Source of the DNA: Hydractinia symbiolongicarpus
Lineage: Eukaryota > Cnidaria > Hydrozoa > Anthoathecata > Hydractiniidae
Reading direction: 5' to 3'
DNA: 60,000 nt
NCBI RefSeq assembly: GCF_029227915.1
Contig: NC_079883.1
Span: 23,376,001 to 23,436,000, forward strand
Shown here: positions 45,998-56,224 of the stretch, piece after piece
Numbering within the stretch: position 1 is the first letter of the stretch
How the letters are laid out: every line of letters starts with the position of its first letter
Notes under the pieces: generated by a model
The model's input: the letters and a program-made list of their open reading frames with translations, nothing else
What the model was told of the DNA's origin: nothing
Database searches by the model: none
Position numbers and translations under genes: made by a program

Positions 45998-46756
45998 TTA
46001 CATGAAACTTTTATAAAACAAAAACAGACCAATTGGAATTGTAATAAGCTCATATAACAGCAACACGGACCGTCTGTGATTCACAGCGAACCTAGCCTTA
46101 AATGTCGCAGTATCATTGGCGTGTGGAAAAGGCTGTTCGGGTACTGGAACATCAAGAAATTTGCATAGTGGTTCCCAGCCCTCTTTTACGCTAAAGACAA
46201 GTAATTTCTCTTCAGGTACACTTCGTTTAACTTCTCCTACCCAATTGTTGTAATACGCCACACCATTACCGCTCTTTACTGATTCAAACATCTCACGAAA
46301 GCGATCATTTTGAAGAAACGTTCTAACAAACATCTTAGCGTGAAACAGATAAGATTTGAAAAGTCCTAACATTTCAAAGACATCCTCTGGAAATTTGAAG
46401 GTTCCGGTTACCACTTTAACAATGGTTTCATTCATTGATCGTTCCCATAACCGTGGTTCTCGAACATTCAACAAGACTTTAGCGTTTGGAAACACTTTCA
46501 TCATTCTCTCATAAAATAAACTCACAGGCGAATCCACTCCAGCAACGTAACCATTTGAGAGAAAGAAATTTTTAAACTCTTCGTCAGACATGTCATCATT
46601 CAATATACTTTTCCATTCTTTTTGATGGTACATAACTGCCGTTTCCATGTGATAGCATTTACCAGGTAGGATAATTTCTAAAGCTGATTTTGTTGAAAGA
46701 GTTCCATTTCGAGGATGCCCTGCCCCAATGACAATAAACTGTTTTTTCGTAGCCAT
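45998..46756 (-). CDS. Sulfotransferase-family protein (Sulfotransfer_4 type), paralogue 2
   Basis: An intronless frame of 252 residues, a tandem duplicate of the gene at 42206-42970. The same motifs are present: GAGHPRNGTLSTKSALEI, KVLLNVREPRLWERSMNET and LLVFSVKEGWEPLCKFLDVP, with a hydrophobic C-terminus (LLLYELITIPIGLFLFYKS). Nucleotide identity with paralogue 1 is uneven. Long blocks are almost identical, while the block encoding about residues 120-150 and both termini are clearly diverged. Upstream on the minus strand, TTTTAG|CAGCAAAACAAG precedes the ATG, a good acceptor that suggests a 5'UTR intron or spliced-leader site. Cellular substrate unknown. Confidence 0.86.
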   Translation of the reverse strand: MATKKQFIVIGAGHPRNGTLSTKSALEIILPGKCYHMETAVMYHQKEWKSILNDDMSDEEFKNFFLSNGYVAGVDSPVSLFYERMMKVFPNAKVLLNVREPRLWERSMNETIVKVVTGTFKFPEDVFEMLGLFKSYLFHAKMFVRTFLQNDRFREMFESVKSGNGVAYYNNWVGEVKRSVPEEKLLVFSVKEGWEPLCKFLDVPVPEQPFPHANDTATFKARFAVNHRRSVLLLYELITIPIGLFLFYKSFM

Positions 46757-47459
46757 CTTGTTTTGCTGCTAAAACTTTTTTTTTAAATTTTCAAGACTGG
46801 AAGACGTCAGTGTGGCTGAACTAAAAATGTGATGCAAAACTTTCCTTCGTTGTTTCGATGTTTTTTGGAAAAAGTCGCATTTTTTCTTTTATAGTGCTGT
46901 TAATGAAAGTGAGGAGGAGCGCAATAATATTTTAATAACTTTTATCTAAACCATAATAACCATTTATGTTATAAATTACTTAAACACGACCCCAGCACCT
47001 TTTACCGTGGCGGAGAAAATTTTTCTAACTAAAACTATTTTGCTAGAACTATCAGAAAGCGGAGCCCTGTTGAAAAGCAAATAGTCCTGGAGACAAAGTT
47101 GACATATTACTCATTATCTATTTTAAACTAGTCATTTCCGCATGGACGTCTATTTCTTGGTAGAGTAGTGTGGAATCAACCGTCGTTTAGAAAGTTGATA
47201 TTTTCAGGGGCTTTTTTCTATAAATCAAGTATATTTTTGCGGTTTTTCGCCTAAAAAAAGGAATCGTTGGGGAATATATAAACTTATAATTCAGGTTCCG
47301 TATTGTTTTTATGGTCCAACAAAAGCCATATAGGGGTTAGTAATACAGCAGCAAAAATACAAATCTTAGTAAAAACATTTTTTTTTCGTTCTTTATTTCT
47401 CTCTTGAAAACAAATTAAAGAACATTCGCATCGTTTAATTATATAGAGAACGTCTTAGT
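46757..47459. other. Intergenic, no gene seen
   Basis: Upstream region of the second sulfotransferase gene. Nothing further is recognisable. Confidence 0.5.
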
Positions 47460-47469
47460 GGTTGGTAAC

Positions 47470-48050
47470 GGGCCTGACTGACAGCCAGAGACAGATATCC
47501 ATAAACTGACAGCCACAAACGGACAGCCGCAAATAGACAGCCACAGACGGACAACCACTGACTGACAGCCACAGACGGCCAACCACTAACTGAAAGCCAC
47601 AGACAGACAACCACTGACTGACAGCCACAGACATACAACCACTGACTGAAAGCCACAGACAGACAACCACTGACTGACAGCCACAGACATACAACCACTG
47701 ACTGTCAGCCACAAACGGACAGCCACAGACGGACAGCCACAGACGGACAGCCACAGACGGACAACAACTGACTGACAGCCACAGACGGACAGCCACAGAC
47801 ATACAACCACTGACTGTCAGCCACAAACGGACAGCCACAGACGGACAACAACTGACTGACAGCCACAGACGGACAACCACTGACTGTCAGCCACAAACAG
47901 ACAGCCACAGACGGACAACCACTGACTGACAGCCACAGATGGACAGCCACAGACGGACAACCACTGACTGACAGCCACAGACGGACAGCCACAGACGGGC
48001 AACCACTGACTGACAGCCACAAACGGACAACCACTGACTGACAGTCATGG
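47470..48050. repeat. 14-bp minisatellite array
   Basis: About 40 copies of two alternating 14-bp units, ACAGCCACAGACGG and ACAACCACTGACTG, with small variants. On the minus strand it is free of stops over long stretches in several frames, giving low-complexity peptides such as VRLWLSVSGCPSVAV. This follows from the repeat and is not evidence of a gene. Confidence 0.95.
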
Positions 48051-48576
48051 TGTACAGTGCGCAATCCTTAAATAAAAAAAAATAAAAAATTTAAATGAAA
48101 CTTTCAAAGACAGAAACCTTTAACATCAACTTTTATAGCTGCATACATCGATGCTTCAATATATTTAATGTTACCACTTACAACTAGAAGAAACAAAAGC
48201 TTGTTTACAATGTACTGCAGAGAGAAAAATTAACTGATAACTGTAGCGAAAGAACGAAGCAATTTAAGTCATAAAACAACTATAAAAAGCATACTTATAA
48301 TAATAAAAAATAACACAGCTGTTTCTTTCACTATTTGTGATTTTTTGTGATAATTTAGTGCAAAAATCGACTTTTAAAAATAACTCTATTGCCTTATCAC
48401 GGAAATGGCAATACTAGAGACCTTGTTTCAATCAGAATGTAGCGTCGTAAAGTTTTATTATAAGTGTTAACATATATTTAAAGAAACGGTGTGAGTATTT
48501 AGTATTATCAAAAATCTCATTGCAAAGTGTCGCCATCCTTGGTAACCATTTTGTTGTTGTGGACCTACCTGTTGCA
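48051..48576. other. Intergenic, no gene seen
   Basis: Likely contains the promoter of the small secreted-protein gene at 48577. No specific element is recognised. Confidence 0.45.
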
Positions 48577-48951
48577 ATGCATTTCCAACTGTTTATCTTT
48601 ATTATGGTAGTTTATGTGTCAAATGCAGAATTCCAAGAAAAGAAAGACATTTTCCAGGAAGCAACGAATGAAAAAATAAAAACTTTTTTGCGCCGAAAAC
48701 TGTTTCACCTGGGAAGCAATATTAGACCATTGCAGGGGATCCTGAATAGGCAGGAAAGAATTAAAGACCTGCTGATCAACAAGAGATATACGGAGAGGTT
48801 TAGGAAGAGTTTATTGAGAAAACGTGGAATGAAGTCGGATAGCTATGACTCGATCTATAAAGAGCTTCAAAACTATATTTCCGACGTATCCAGTTCCGCG
48901 CGTAAGGAAAAAGAACAAATATTTGACATTCTTAAATATTTCATTGACTAG
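48577..48951 (+). CDS. Small secreted basic protein, family unknown
   Basis: A single-exon frame of 124 residues. The ATG at 48577 is chosen because it gives a clear signal peptide, MHFQLFIFIMVVYVSNA, cut before EFQEKK. The frame is open further upstream but without another ATG. The mature part is rich in Lys, Arg and Glu and predicted helical. It has several paired basic sites (for example RRK, KR, RKRG near residue 88) that could be processing sites. There are no cysteines in the mature part, which speaks against a disulfide-rich venom peptide. No family is recognised. A peptide-hormone or matrix role is speculation. Confidence 0.5.
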   Translation: MHFQLFIFIMVVYVSNAEFQEKKDIFQEATNEKIKTFLRRKLFHLGSNIRPLQGILNRQERIKDLLINKRYTERFRKSLLRKRGMKSDSYDSIYKELQNYISDVSSSARKEKEQIFDILKYFID

Positions 48952-49928
48952 GGTAATTACCAGTATGCAGATTTTTAATAATCGGTTTACTACGTTAAAT
49001 ATAATATTGTTTGACGTATTTTTTTAACCTTTCCTTACGGTAGAAATCGAGCTAATGTCACGAATAATAATAGCCGTCGTTTGCATGTCACGAAATAGCG
49101 ATACCCGGAATAACTACGACAGGCGAAATTCCGATGCCGGAAGTGTGTACGACAGTAGAATCCATAGATATTCCCACAGGTGATATGGGTAGCAACAGGA
49201 AACAGCGGGCGAATTCGGGTAGATGTTCTCACAAGCTGACAGCTAGTGCTGTCTACTATCGTCTGTTTTCTTCTTCGTAAAGCCTTTAATCCCATTGTCC
49301 CTTTCTTCGAGAAAATACAGTATAGCATAGGACTTTTGTAATTTTTGAACATGTGTTTTCGTCACTGACACAATTGAGTTCATTGGATTGGTTTTCATAA
49401 AAATTTTGTTAAATTTATCCAAGGTTATTAGCTTTTGTGACAATACGGTTGCCATGACAAAGCTAAAATAGGAAAAAAGCCAAATAGGAAAAGTCACCAA
49501 AGTGAGAGCATTATTGAACTAAAGTTGAACTGCGTTAAGTAGGAGTTGAGAAAAGATCTGTTAGGTTCGAAAGAAAATGGCGAAACGTATTTGACAAAAA
49601 TCAGTCAAAATAAATTCCCATCAATATGAATATTTTTACATCCGCCTAATTAACTTCCCGCAAAAATTACATTATTTGACATATTATATATTATTATATT
49701 AATAGCCTTTGTTTGTCTCTGCGCAATCAATATAAAGACGAAAACCACGTGGTTCCTGAATAAGTAAACATTCATAGTGACAGACTTCCTCTCCCAACAC
49801 TAAACAGAATGATCCTAATGCATGACTCGCCTACATTATGATTAGAAACAATATGTCAAGACAACATAATTAACTTTTAGATGTAGTTATTCTGCTATGC
49901 TTTCTATAATACATACATATATTAAAAC
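48952..49928. other. Intergenic, no gene seen
   Basis: Minus-strand open frames at 49035-49352 and 49243-49500 overlap each other and have no recognised domain. Confidence 0.45.
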
Positions 49929-50029
49929 AACCTCGATCCCAGGACCTGCTGTCTCTTTTTGCATATCGGAAGGCGAAACGAACAAGCGCAACGTCCATAC
50001 GCGACAGAAAGCCCAGGGAACGACGTTGA
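49929..50029. mobile_element. Short MITE, CAACCTCGTCCC family
   Basis: About 100 bp. The left end starts CAACCTCGATCCCAGGACCT, and the right end, read inward on the minus strand, starts CAACGTCGTTCCCTGGGCTT. Related ends occur at 52448 and 55193 and singly at about 1895. Similar CTCGTCCC termini are common in invertebrate MITEs. Confidence 0.65.
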
Positions 50030-50219
50030 TATTAAAAGTTATTTTCTGATAATCTATTTCATATGTTTCTCATCAAAGTTATTTTGCGAAACTTCGATGA
50101 GGGCTGACGGTATAATTCTCAGTGACGTAACGCAGCGGCAAAGATTGAGCACATGAAACCTTACAAAAAACTTTCATAAAAATCCTTCTATAATAACTTT
50201 AGCAGTATCCGTCACTTAG

Positions 50220-51238
50220 TTACAACATCTTCGCCCTGGATTTAAAGTCCTTGGTATTGAATCCGATTTTAGAGCGGACGAGAGCATCAAGTTTGAAGAC
50301 ATGTTCGTCGCGTTCATTCGGGAGGTATTTTCTTAAAAAGTCTGACAGCCGAAACAAGTACTCTATATTATGTCCCACTGCACCACATGACGTGGAAATA
50401 TCATCAGCTAATGCATCCAGTGAATCGTTGCCAAGAAATAGTTCATTGTCAGGTGTAGCATAATAAACGATCGCATGTAATGGCTGCACCGAATTTTTGA
50501 GAAATACAGGCATTAAATGAACTTCGTAACGGCCGATACTTTGTTCTCGGAGTTGTAAACAATCGAATGCTTTTTCAATTTTTTCTTTCCCAACAATTTT
50601 AAATACAGCACCCCAACACACACCCTATAAGAGAACCAAAATGGATTTATATATATAAATTTTTCTTTTAAGATTTAAACATATTTTCCTTTTTCGATTC
50701 GGTATGAAAAACAGATTTCAACTCGATTTTTATATTTTAAAATAAATTGCATGTAAGGTGTAAAATACAGAATACTTAGAATACACTTCCATCTAGAATA
50801 ACGAAATGAATCCATAGTGGAATAAGTTTTCAGTATGACTTCATAATTGTTAATTCCAGTTTCTTTGTTTTTGAAAACGCGTAGACAAACCTTTTAGCAA
50901 GATTTTACGGCAGTCGAAATACTGCAACGCCATAATATGTCTTACAATCATAAAATAATGTCGCAGGTAAAATAACAAAAAAAATAAAATAAAAACCAGC
51001 GCGAACATTTTGTATAAACTATCAAACCTGCCTTTTCTACTTCAGTCAGTGTTAGAACTCGTCCAGGTTTTTCAACAGTTCCACGATGATGAGTACTGCC
51101 CTGCCAAAATCTTCTTTCGTAGCCCTTGATGTACCCAAGATACATGCCATCATGTTCAAAATCCGGCTTCCAAGTAAGTGATCCGTATCCAAATACGTAT
51201 ATACATTCATGTCTTTCAATCACATCTTCCAAGTTCAT
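50220..51238 (-). CDS. CHAC: ChaC-type gamma-glutamylcyclotransferase
   Basis: Two exons, 51020-51238 (or ending 51028) and 50220-50624, giving about 207 residues. ChaC enzymes degrade glutathione in the cytosol to 5-oxoproline and Cys-Gly. Exon 1 has the substrate-binding [13 protein letters not shown], then [16 protein letters not shown] and PGRVLTL, all diagnostic. Exon 2 has the catalytic Glu in [10 protein letters not shown] and the closing AGHN-like [10 protein letters not shown], then [11 protein letters not shown]. Length fits animal CHAC1/2. One point is odd: the strong-looking donor GCAG|GTTTGA does not keep frame with the only acceptor seen (TTATAG|GGTGTG). The weaker ATA|GTTTAT at 51019 does, adding Leu-Ile. 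The ATG starts [11 protein letters not shown]. Confidence 0.9.
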
Positions 51239-52447
51239 TTTATCGGCAAAAAAGTTAGATTATAAATTACTTAAACAAGCTTGGTAAAGGTGGTGCGAAG
51301 AATGAAACTGCTTAAACGGCTTGTCTTCAAAGTAATGAAACTGTGACACATGTATATCAGGAAGCAACAGGAACTGAGTAGGTGAAACTGTTTGAAATCT
51401 TAAGCATTGTTACATCATTCACAAAAAAAAACTGTCGTCTAAGGATGAGATCTTACTTTCGTAATTGAGGTTGCAATTTTGAATCTCTATGGAAACTAAC
51501 TCATCATTTCCCAAAATATTTGTCAGCCGGCATGTTATAGCAAAGGTGAAACAAAATTTAGAGGTGACTTCAACAAATTAATCAACACCTTGGGAAATTT
51601 TCATGCAAATTTTTCTCATAGGTAGAACAAAGGTTTCAATTTTTGAGTGACACAACCTATGATTACTAATCACCGCCCGCAATTATCCTTTTCACTGAGG
51701 CTTGCGAATTATCAACTGTAAAGTGGCAATTAAAAAGCATGACCGTCCCCTTCATCTTTAATAATATTACGGTTTATACAGGTTTTACTGACGAAAAGAA
51801 CGTTAAATTTCCTATAATTTCTTCATATTTGTCCTCGAACTTAAGGCTTTTTAAAAATTTTTTGTATCGCTTACATAAATTGTTGCAAAAAACCACAAAC
51901 AATTAAGAAAACAGGTATTATTTGGTTATTATTCGATTTCGTGGAGGGTATTGTTCCATAATGCAGACAATGTGGAAAGTGCGGCTAGCGTATTTTCAAC
52001 GTTGGATACTCGGTCTATATCCCTGTCAAAGTAAAATAGGCCGCAGAGCATTGGCCAAGTGATGCGGTAAAAAAAATAACCAAAAATTTCTAGCATCACC
52101 TTTGTTTTTTAAATATATTTTTGATCCAGGAAAATAATTCGTTTCCAGTTCTGATTCGCAGTTTGCTGCGGGATATTGAGGTAACCCTTTTATGTGTATG
52201 GGTGTACGTTGTCCCCTTTCAATTTTATCCGAAGAAAGATTATAAGCCTCAGATCTCTTTATGCATTGAAGTCCATTTGTCAGAGATTGTTTTTTTGGTC
52301 GTTGTTGACGCGGTCGTTTGTTCTTCAGGTTTTCTGTTTCACTAATATGCACAGTGTATTAGAGTAACGATATTTTCCAGAGTTTAAAGTGTGTGGATCT
52401 TTTTCAGAAGAAATTCTAAGCAGTATAGCAACAAAATTATTGTCACA
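51239..52447. other. Intergenic, no gene seen
   Basis: Upstream region of the ChaC gene. No promoter motif or other gene is recognisable. Confidence 0.45.
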
Positions 52448-52524
52448 TCCCAATCTCCTCCCCAGGGTTTTTTCTCTTTCGATAATGTTAATTTTTAACA
52501 ATAACGATCTTGGGACGAGGTTGA
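52448..52524. mobile_element. Very short MITE, CAACCTCGTCCC family
   Basis: About 77 bp: the left end reads CAATCTCCTCCCCAGGGTTT and the right end, inward on the minus strand, CAACCTCGTCCCAAGATCG. The centre ATGTTAATTTTTAACAATAA is itself nearly palindromic, so the whole element folds into one hairpin. Confidence 0.65.
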
Positions 52525-52886
52525 TCACACATACACATAAAAATAATCCCTTTGTTCCTATAAATGTGATGTTGCAGGGTTTAGTTATTTACATATTTAT
52601 TTGTTTTTTTCTTGTGGCCAATCCTCAAAACTTTGTAAATTATAATCGAGTTAATAAAAATAAAATAAAGTTGGTAGTCAGTTGTTGTTGTTAAAAAAAA
52701 AATTAATAAATATATATAAATATACTTCAAGCTTGATTTCGGCATCTCTTTTAATTTATTTCTTTTTCTATATAAAATGGTCCAGCTGCTTCTTCCAAAT
52801 CAAATTTTGAACTCAATTTCTTGTACACCAATTCTTCTCTTTCAAAACAAACTCGAGATTTTTTTATACATGAGCTTTTGGAAGTC

Positions 52887-54782
52887 ATGTCGACAACGTT
52901 TGCCAAAAAGAAAGTATCTATCATATTTCCGCCAACAAATGTACGTATCATTTCCAACAACGATAAAGAAAAACGAGATCGTGCGCGAACTTTATCGGTA
53001 AAATCTTTGTCCACAATATCAGAGACTGACAGTGAAAATCCAACACGATTAGAACTGCGTAAGTTGCGATATAGTACGTTACTTGGATTACCGTCTGGTT
53101 TTACCTTAGAAGCTGATCCCTACAGTATATTAAATCATTCTGAATGGAACGATAACGTGCGTGTTCGTAGTAATTGTAAATCGATAAATACACGCGGGGG
53201 AAGTATTCGAATGAATGATGCAGTACCGATTTTATCACTTCGAATGTCAGTTTTGTGTTTGGTTGCAAACATTTCATTTCCAGGACTAGGTATGTTGTGT
53301 GTGAATCTCGTTTCAGTGTATATCACAAGTCCTGGGAAAGTAGCTATAATTTCTATTGTTGTATTTTCGACGACGTACGTGGTACCCTCCTGTGGCTCGC
53401 AATTTCTCACTTTTCATTATCTTTAATAAATTTACCGTCCTGCTAAAATTTTGACATAGAGAGAGCTGCTATTTTGATAATAAAGACAATAAAAATCGGA
53501 TAAGCTAGTAATTAAGGCTTTCTCACCATCCAACACAAAACTTATCTCACTTTCAACTTTAATAAATTCAATTTTTTTTCATAATTGTAAATTTATTATC
53601 GTTTAATTGTAAAATCATAAATTATTTACACAACCTTGAATGACCAAGATAATTGTGACAAACAAGATGAAAGTAATGACAATTCAACAGCAGACTGCGG
53701 AAAACTCATATACTGTTTCCGTAACTGTTTTGGATGTTCATAAACTTGCTTAATTCTCGTTGAATTCTGTGTCACCATTATTTAGAGTATTTAAAGTCTC
53801 GCTATGGTTCAAGTTTAGTCGGCCAATGTATGAAAACTAGTCGTTAGCCCCTGGTATTGGTGCGCATTTTAAAAATTTCGTGTTTCCGTTACGGGACGCG
53901 GCTTTCGCGGACACACAGACAAAATACGGCTATTACTATAGAGATTGTAGAATGACAGAGAAACAGAAAAGTTGCTGCGTATTGAAACAACAACCTGTGT
54001 TTCCGAGGGTTAACAATGACGCGATTACAATGACTGCCGGGTTTATTTCCGGTTAGTCATATGCGCAACTTCATAATCTCTTTCTCAGACTCCATTGAGA
54101 TGTCAAAGACGCTTGGAAACGATAATGTAATTCTAAATTGTTATGTTCTTGAATATTATCAATATTATCTCTTTGTTACTTAGGAACGTTTATATCAGCA
54201 TTTTCGGTGTTGCTATGCCCAAGAAATGCTTTTATGAAAGAAAAACGATGGCAATTTTTTGGATGGAATATCATGATTAGTGTCGTGCAAATAATCGGCG
54301 TCATATATTTATTGACGGGATATTTTTGGGGAATAATATGGGGCGTCTACATGGTGCAGTTATCAGGTAAAAAACCTTAAATTAATTCCTTTTTATAAAA
54401 ATGACATCTGAGTTAATTAACAAAATCTTTTAAGCTAACTCAATTAACTGAATTAGATACTTTCTTGACTATATTATTATGCAATCGTTGTTAACTTGAA
54501 AACGAGTATCTTTTTATAACCTGTTTATTGGTTGTAGTTTTTGTTTCCGAATTCTTTTTATTCTTAAATTGTGAAGTAGTTTTGTTATTTTTATTTAAAG
54601 AATTATTTTTTTGGTAAAAATTTTTTTCATTTATAGATAGAGGAAATCCAAAGGGGCAGAGTGCACCTGTTCTTACTAGGAAAGTTAATTGTACATTGAA
54701 GAATTATTCTTTTTGGAGAAAACAGAAGGAGACAAATGTTGAAGAAGATGATATCATAGAAAATTTAACACGCGAAGTTTGA
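52887..54782 (+). CDS. STUM: SPEC3/Stum family membrane protein
   Basis: Three exons, 52887-53289, 54184-54366 and 54637-54782, all in frame for 243 residues. Stum is a conserved animal protein needed for mechanical transduction in some fly sensory neurons; SPEC3 is its sea-urchin relative, linked to cilia. The family core is present: an N-terminal basic tail, a membrane segment (LRMSVLCLVANISFPGLG), the FISAFSVLLCPR turn and a second membrane segment (ISVVQIIGVIYLLTGYFWGI) ending in IWGVYMV. The acidic C-terminal tail ends in LTREV. The start is the first ATG in an otherwise open upstream frame (stop at 52773), so an upstream exon is possible. The first intron holds a Helitron-like element at 53837-53945. 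Confidence 0.85.
53837..53945 (-). mobile_element. Helitron-like element, minus orientation
   Basis: Read on the minus strand, it begins ATCTCTATAGTAATAGCCGT, contains TTTTGTCTGTGTGTCC, and ends GGGGCTAACGACTAG. The terminal hairpin has decayed. It lies inside intron 1 of the SPEC3/Stum gene. Confidence 0.7.
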
Positions 54783-55192
54783 TCAGTTTGATTAAGTACA
54801 GCTTTTCGTGCTACAACAAAATTCAACGTTCTAAAGGAAATAGAAAATAGAAAGAATGAAAGTCAACACAGGCTAAAAGGAAGATAATGAATGAAACTCA
54901 AATTACTTTGATTTCCAGAAGAAAACATGACACAAAAAATAACGATAACATTGAACTACAAAAACCTTTTGAACATTGGAAACAATTTTCTCGCAATAAC
55001 CAACACAGAAAAAATGTAGGACATCTTCTGATATAAATGTCGGAGGAGATTTGCCTTTATATTTCGTGACCAAGAAAAATATGTTTCATTTTTATGGATT
55101 AGAAATCGTGCTCAGTAATTATCAAACAATTTTTTTAGCGCTTCTTTAGTGTCTGGATTGTGGCCGCATGGAAGCTGGTAATTTATAAACCC
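54783..55192. other. Intergenic, no gene seen
   Basis: 3' flank of the SPEC3/Stum gene. No supported feature. Confidence 0.45.
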
Positions 55193-55427
55193 AACGTCGT
55201 CCCCAGAGCTCTTCTACACTTATAATATTTTGACGAGACGTCACAAGCCAACAAAAACAACCTAGTAATAAAACTCCAATAATTATTTTACTACTTCCTT
55301 AAATACGTTGCGATTGCTAAATCTAGGTATGAAATCTCGCCCCAGAGCTTTTACATTTTTTTACAACAGAGAAGACTTTGTCCCAATATAAATTGCCTAA
55401 CAGATCCCAGGGACGAGGCTGCTCTTT
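55193..55427. mobile_element. MITE, CAACCTCGTCCC family
   Basis: About 235 bp. The left end reads CAACGTCGTCCCCAGAGCTC and the right end, inward on the minus strand, AGCCTCGTCCCTGGGATC. An isolated related terminus (GCGGACGAGGTTG) also lies at about 55879-55891. Confidence 0.55.
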
Positions 55428-56224
55428 TACTAATAATCCACCTCAATAGGTTGAAAATCAATTTATCAATCAATCAATATTTGTTACAATTTTTAACGGA
55501 CTTTATTTTCGCTTTCATAGCGATAAATCTTTAGCATGGCTCAACCTTAACACTTTAGATAGCTGTTGAGACTAAAAAGGAACAGACACAAATTTCACCG
55601 AATTGGGATCTGCAAATGGAATTACTTCGGCTATCACTTTGCTCATTTTCGACAGAAAACAGTTAAAGTTCAGCCCACGGCTCACGTTGAATATGCTACA
55701 CTTAACTCCAAATCAAAAGCCCATTAGACATTTATTCATAAGTAACTCAGTTGATCAAAACTAAGCAATTTACTTAACAACCTTTCAAGCCAAAATCGAC
55801 CCCAATACCTTTGACAGCGAAAAGGTGATTCCGCTAGAAATATCAATAGCGCAGCAACGTTAAGAAGCAAATAATCCTGCGGACGAGGTTGCCTTCAGAC
55901 TTCACATTTTTTATCGAGTTTTTGTCGAGTTCACTGCTAAGACACACGATGGGTCAAGACAGGACAGGAATGTTGTCTCGGTGAAAAAACAGGTACTAAG
56001 CAAGCAATTAAAAGATTTAGGGACTAAAAAAGTCATCCATACTTAGTAACATAGGGTCTTACCCTAAAAATTAGATTGCTTGCATAAAAATACCAAGGTT
56101 TCAACAAAGAAGGACTCGTTTCAAGTTATTTATATTCTAAAAAAGTCCAATAAAATTACAGTATCATTAAATTACATGTGATACAATGTCAAAAAAAGAG
56201 AAAAATATATTTAATAATAATTGA
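55428..56224. other. Intergenic, 3' flank of the OTUB gene
   Basis: No gene is supported. This should contain the OTUB 3'UTR; no convincing polyadenylation signal was located. Confidence 0.4.

Noticed and set aside
47455-48064. Protein-coding genes on the minus strand of the minisatellite
   Set aside because: Several overlapping frames are open only because of the 14-bp repeat. The peptides are simple repeats.
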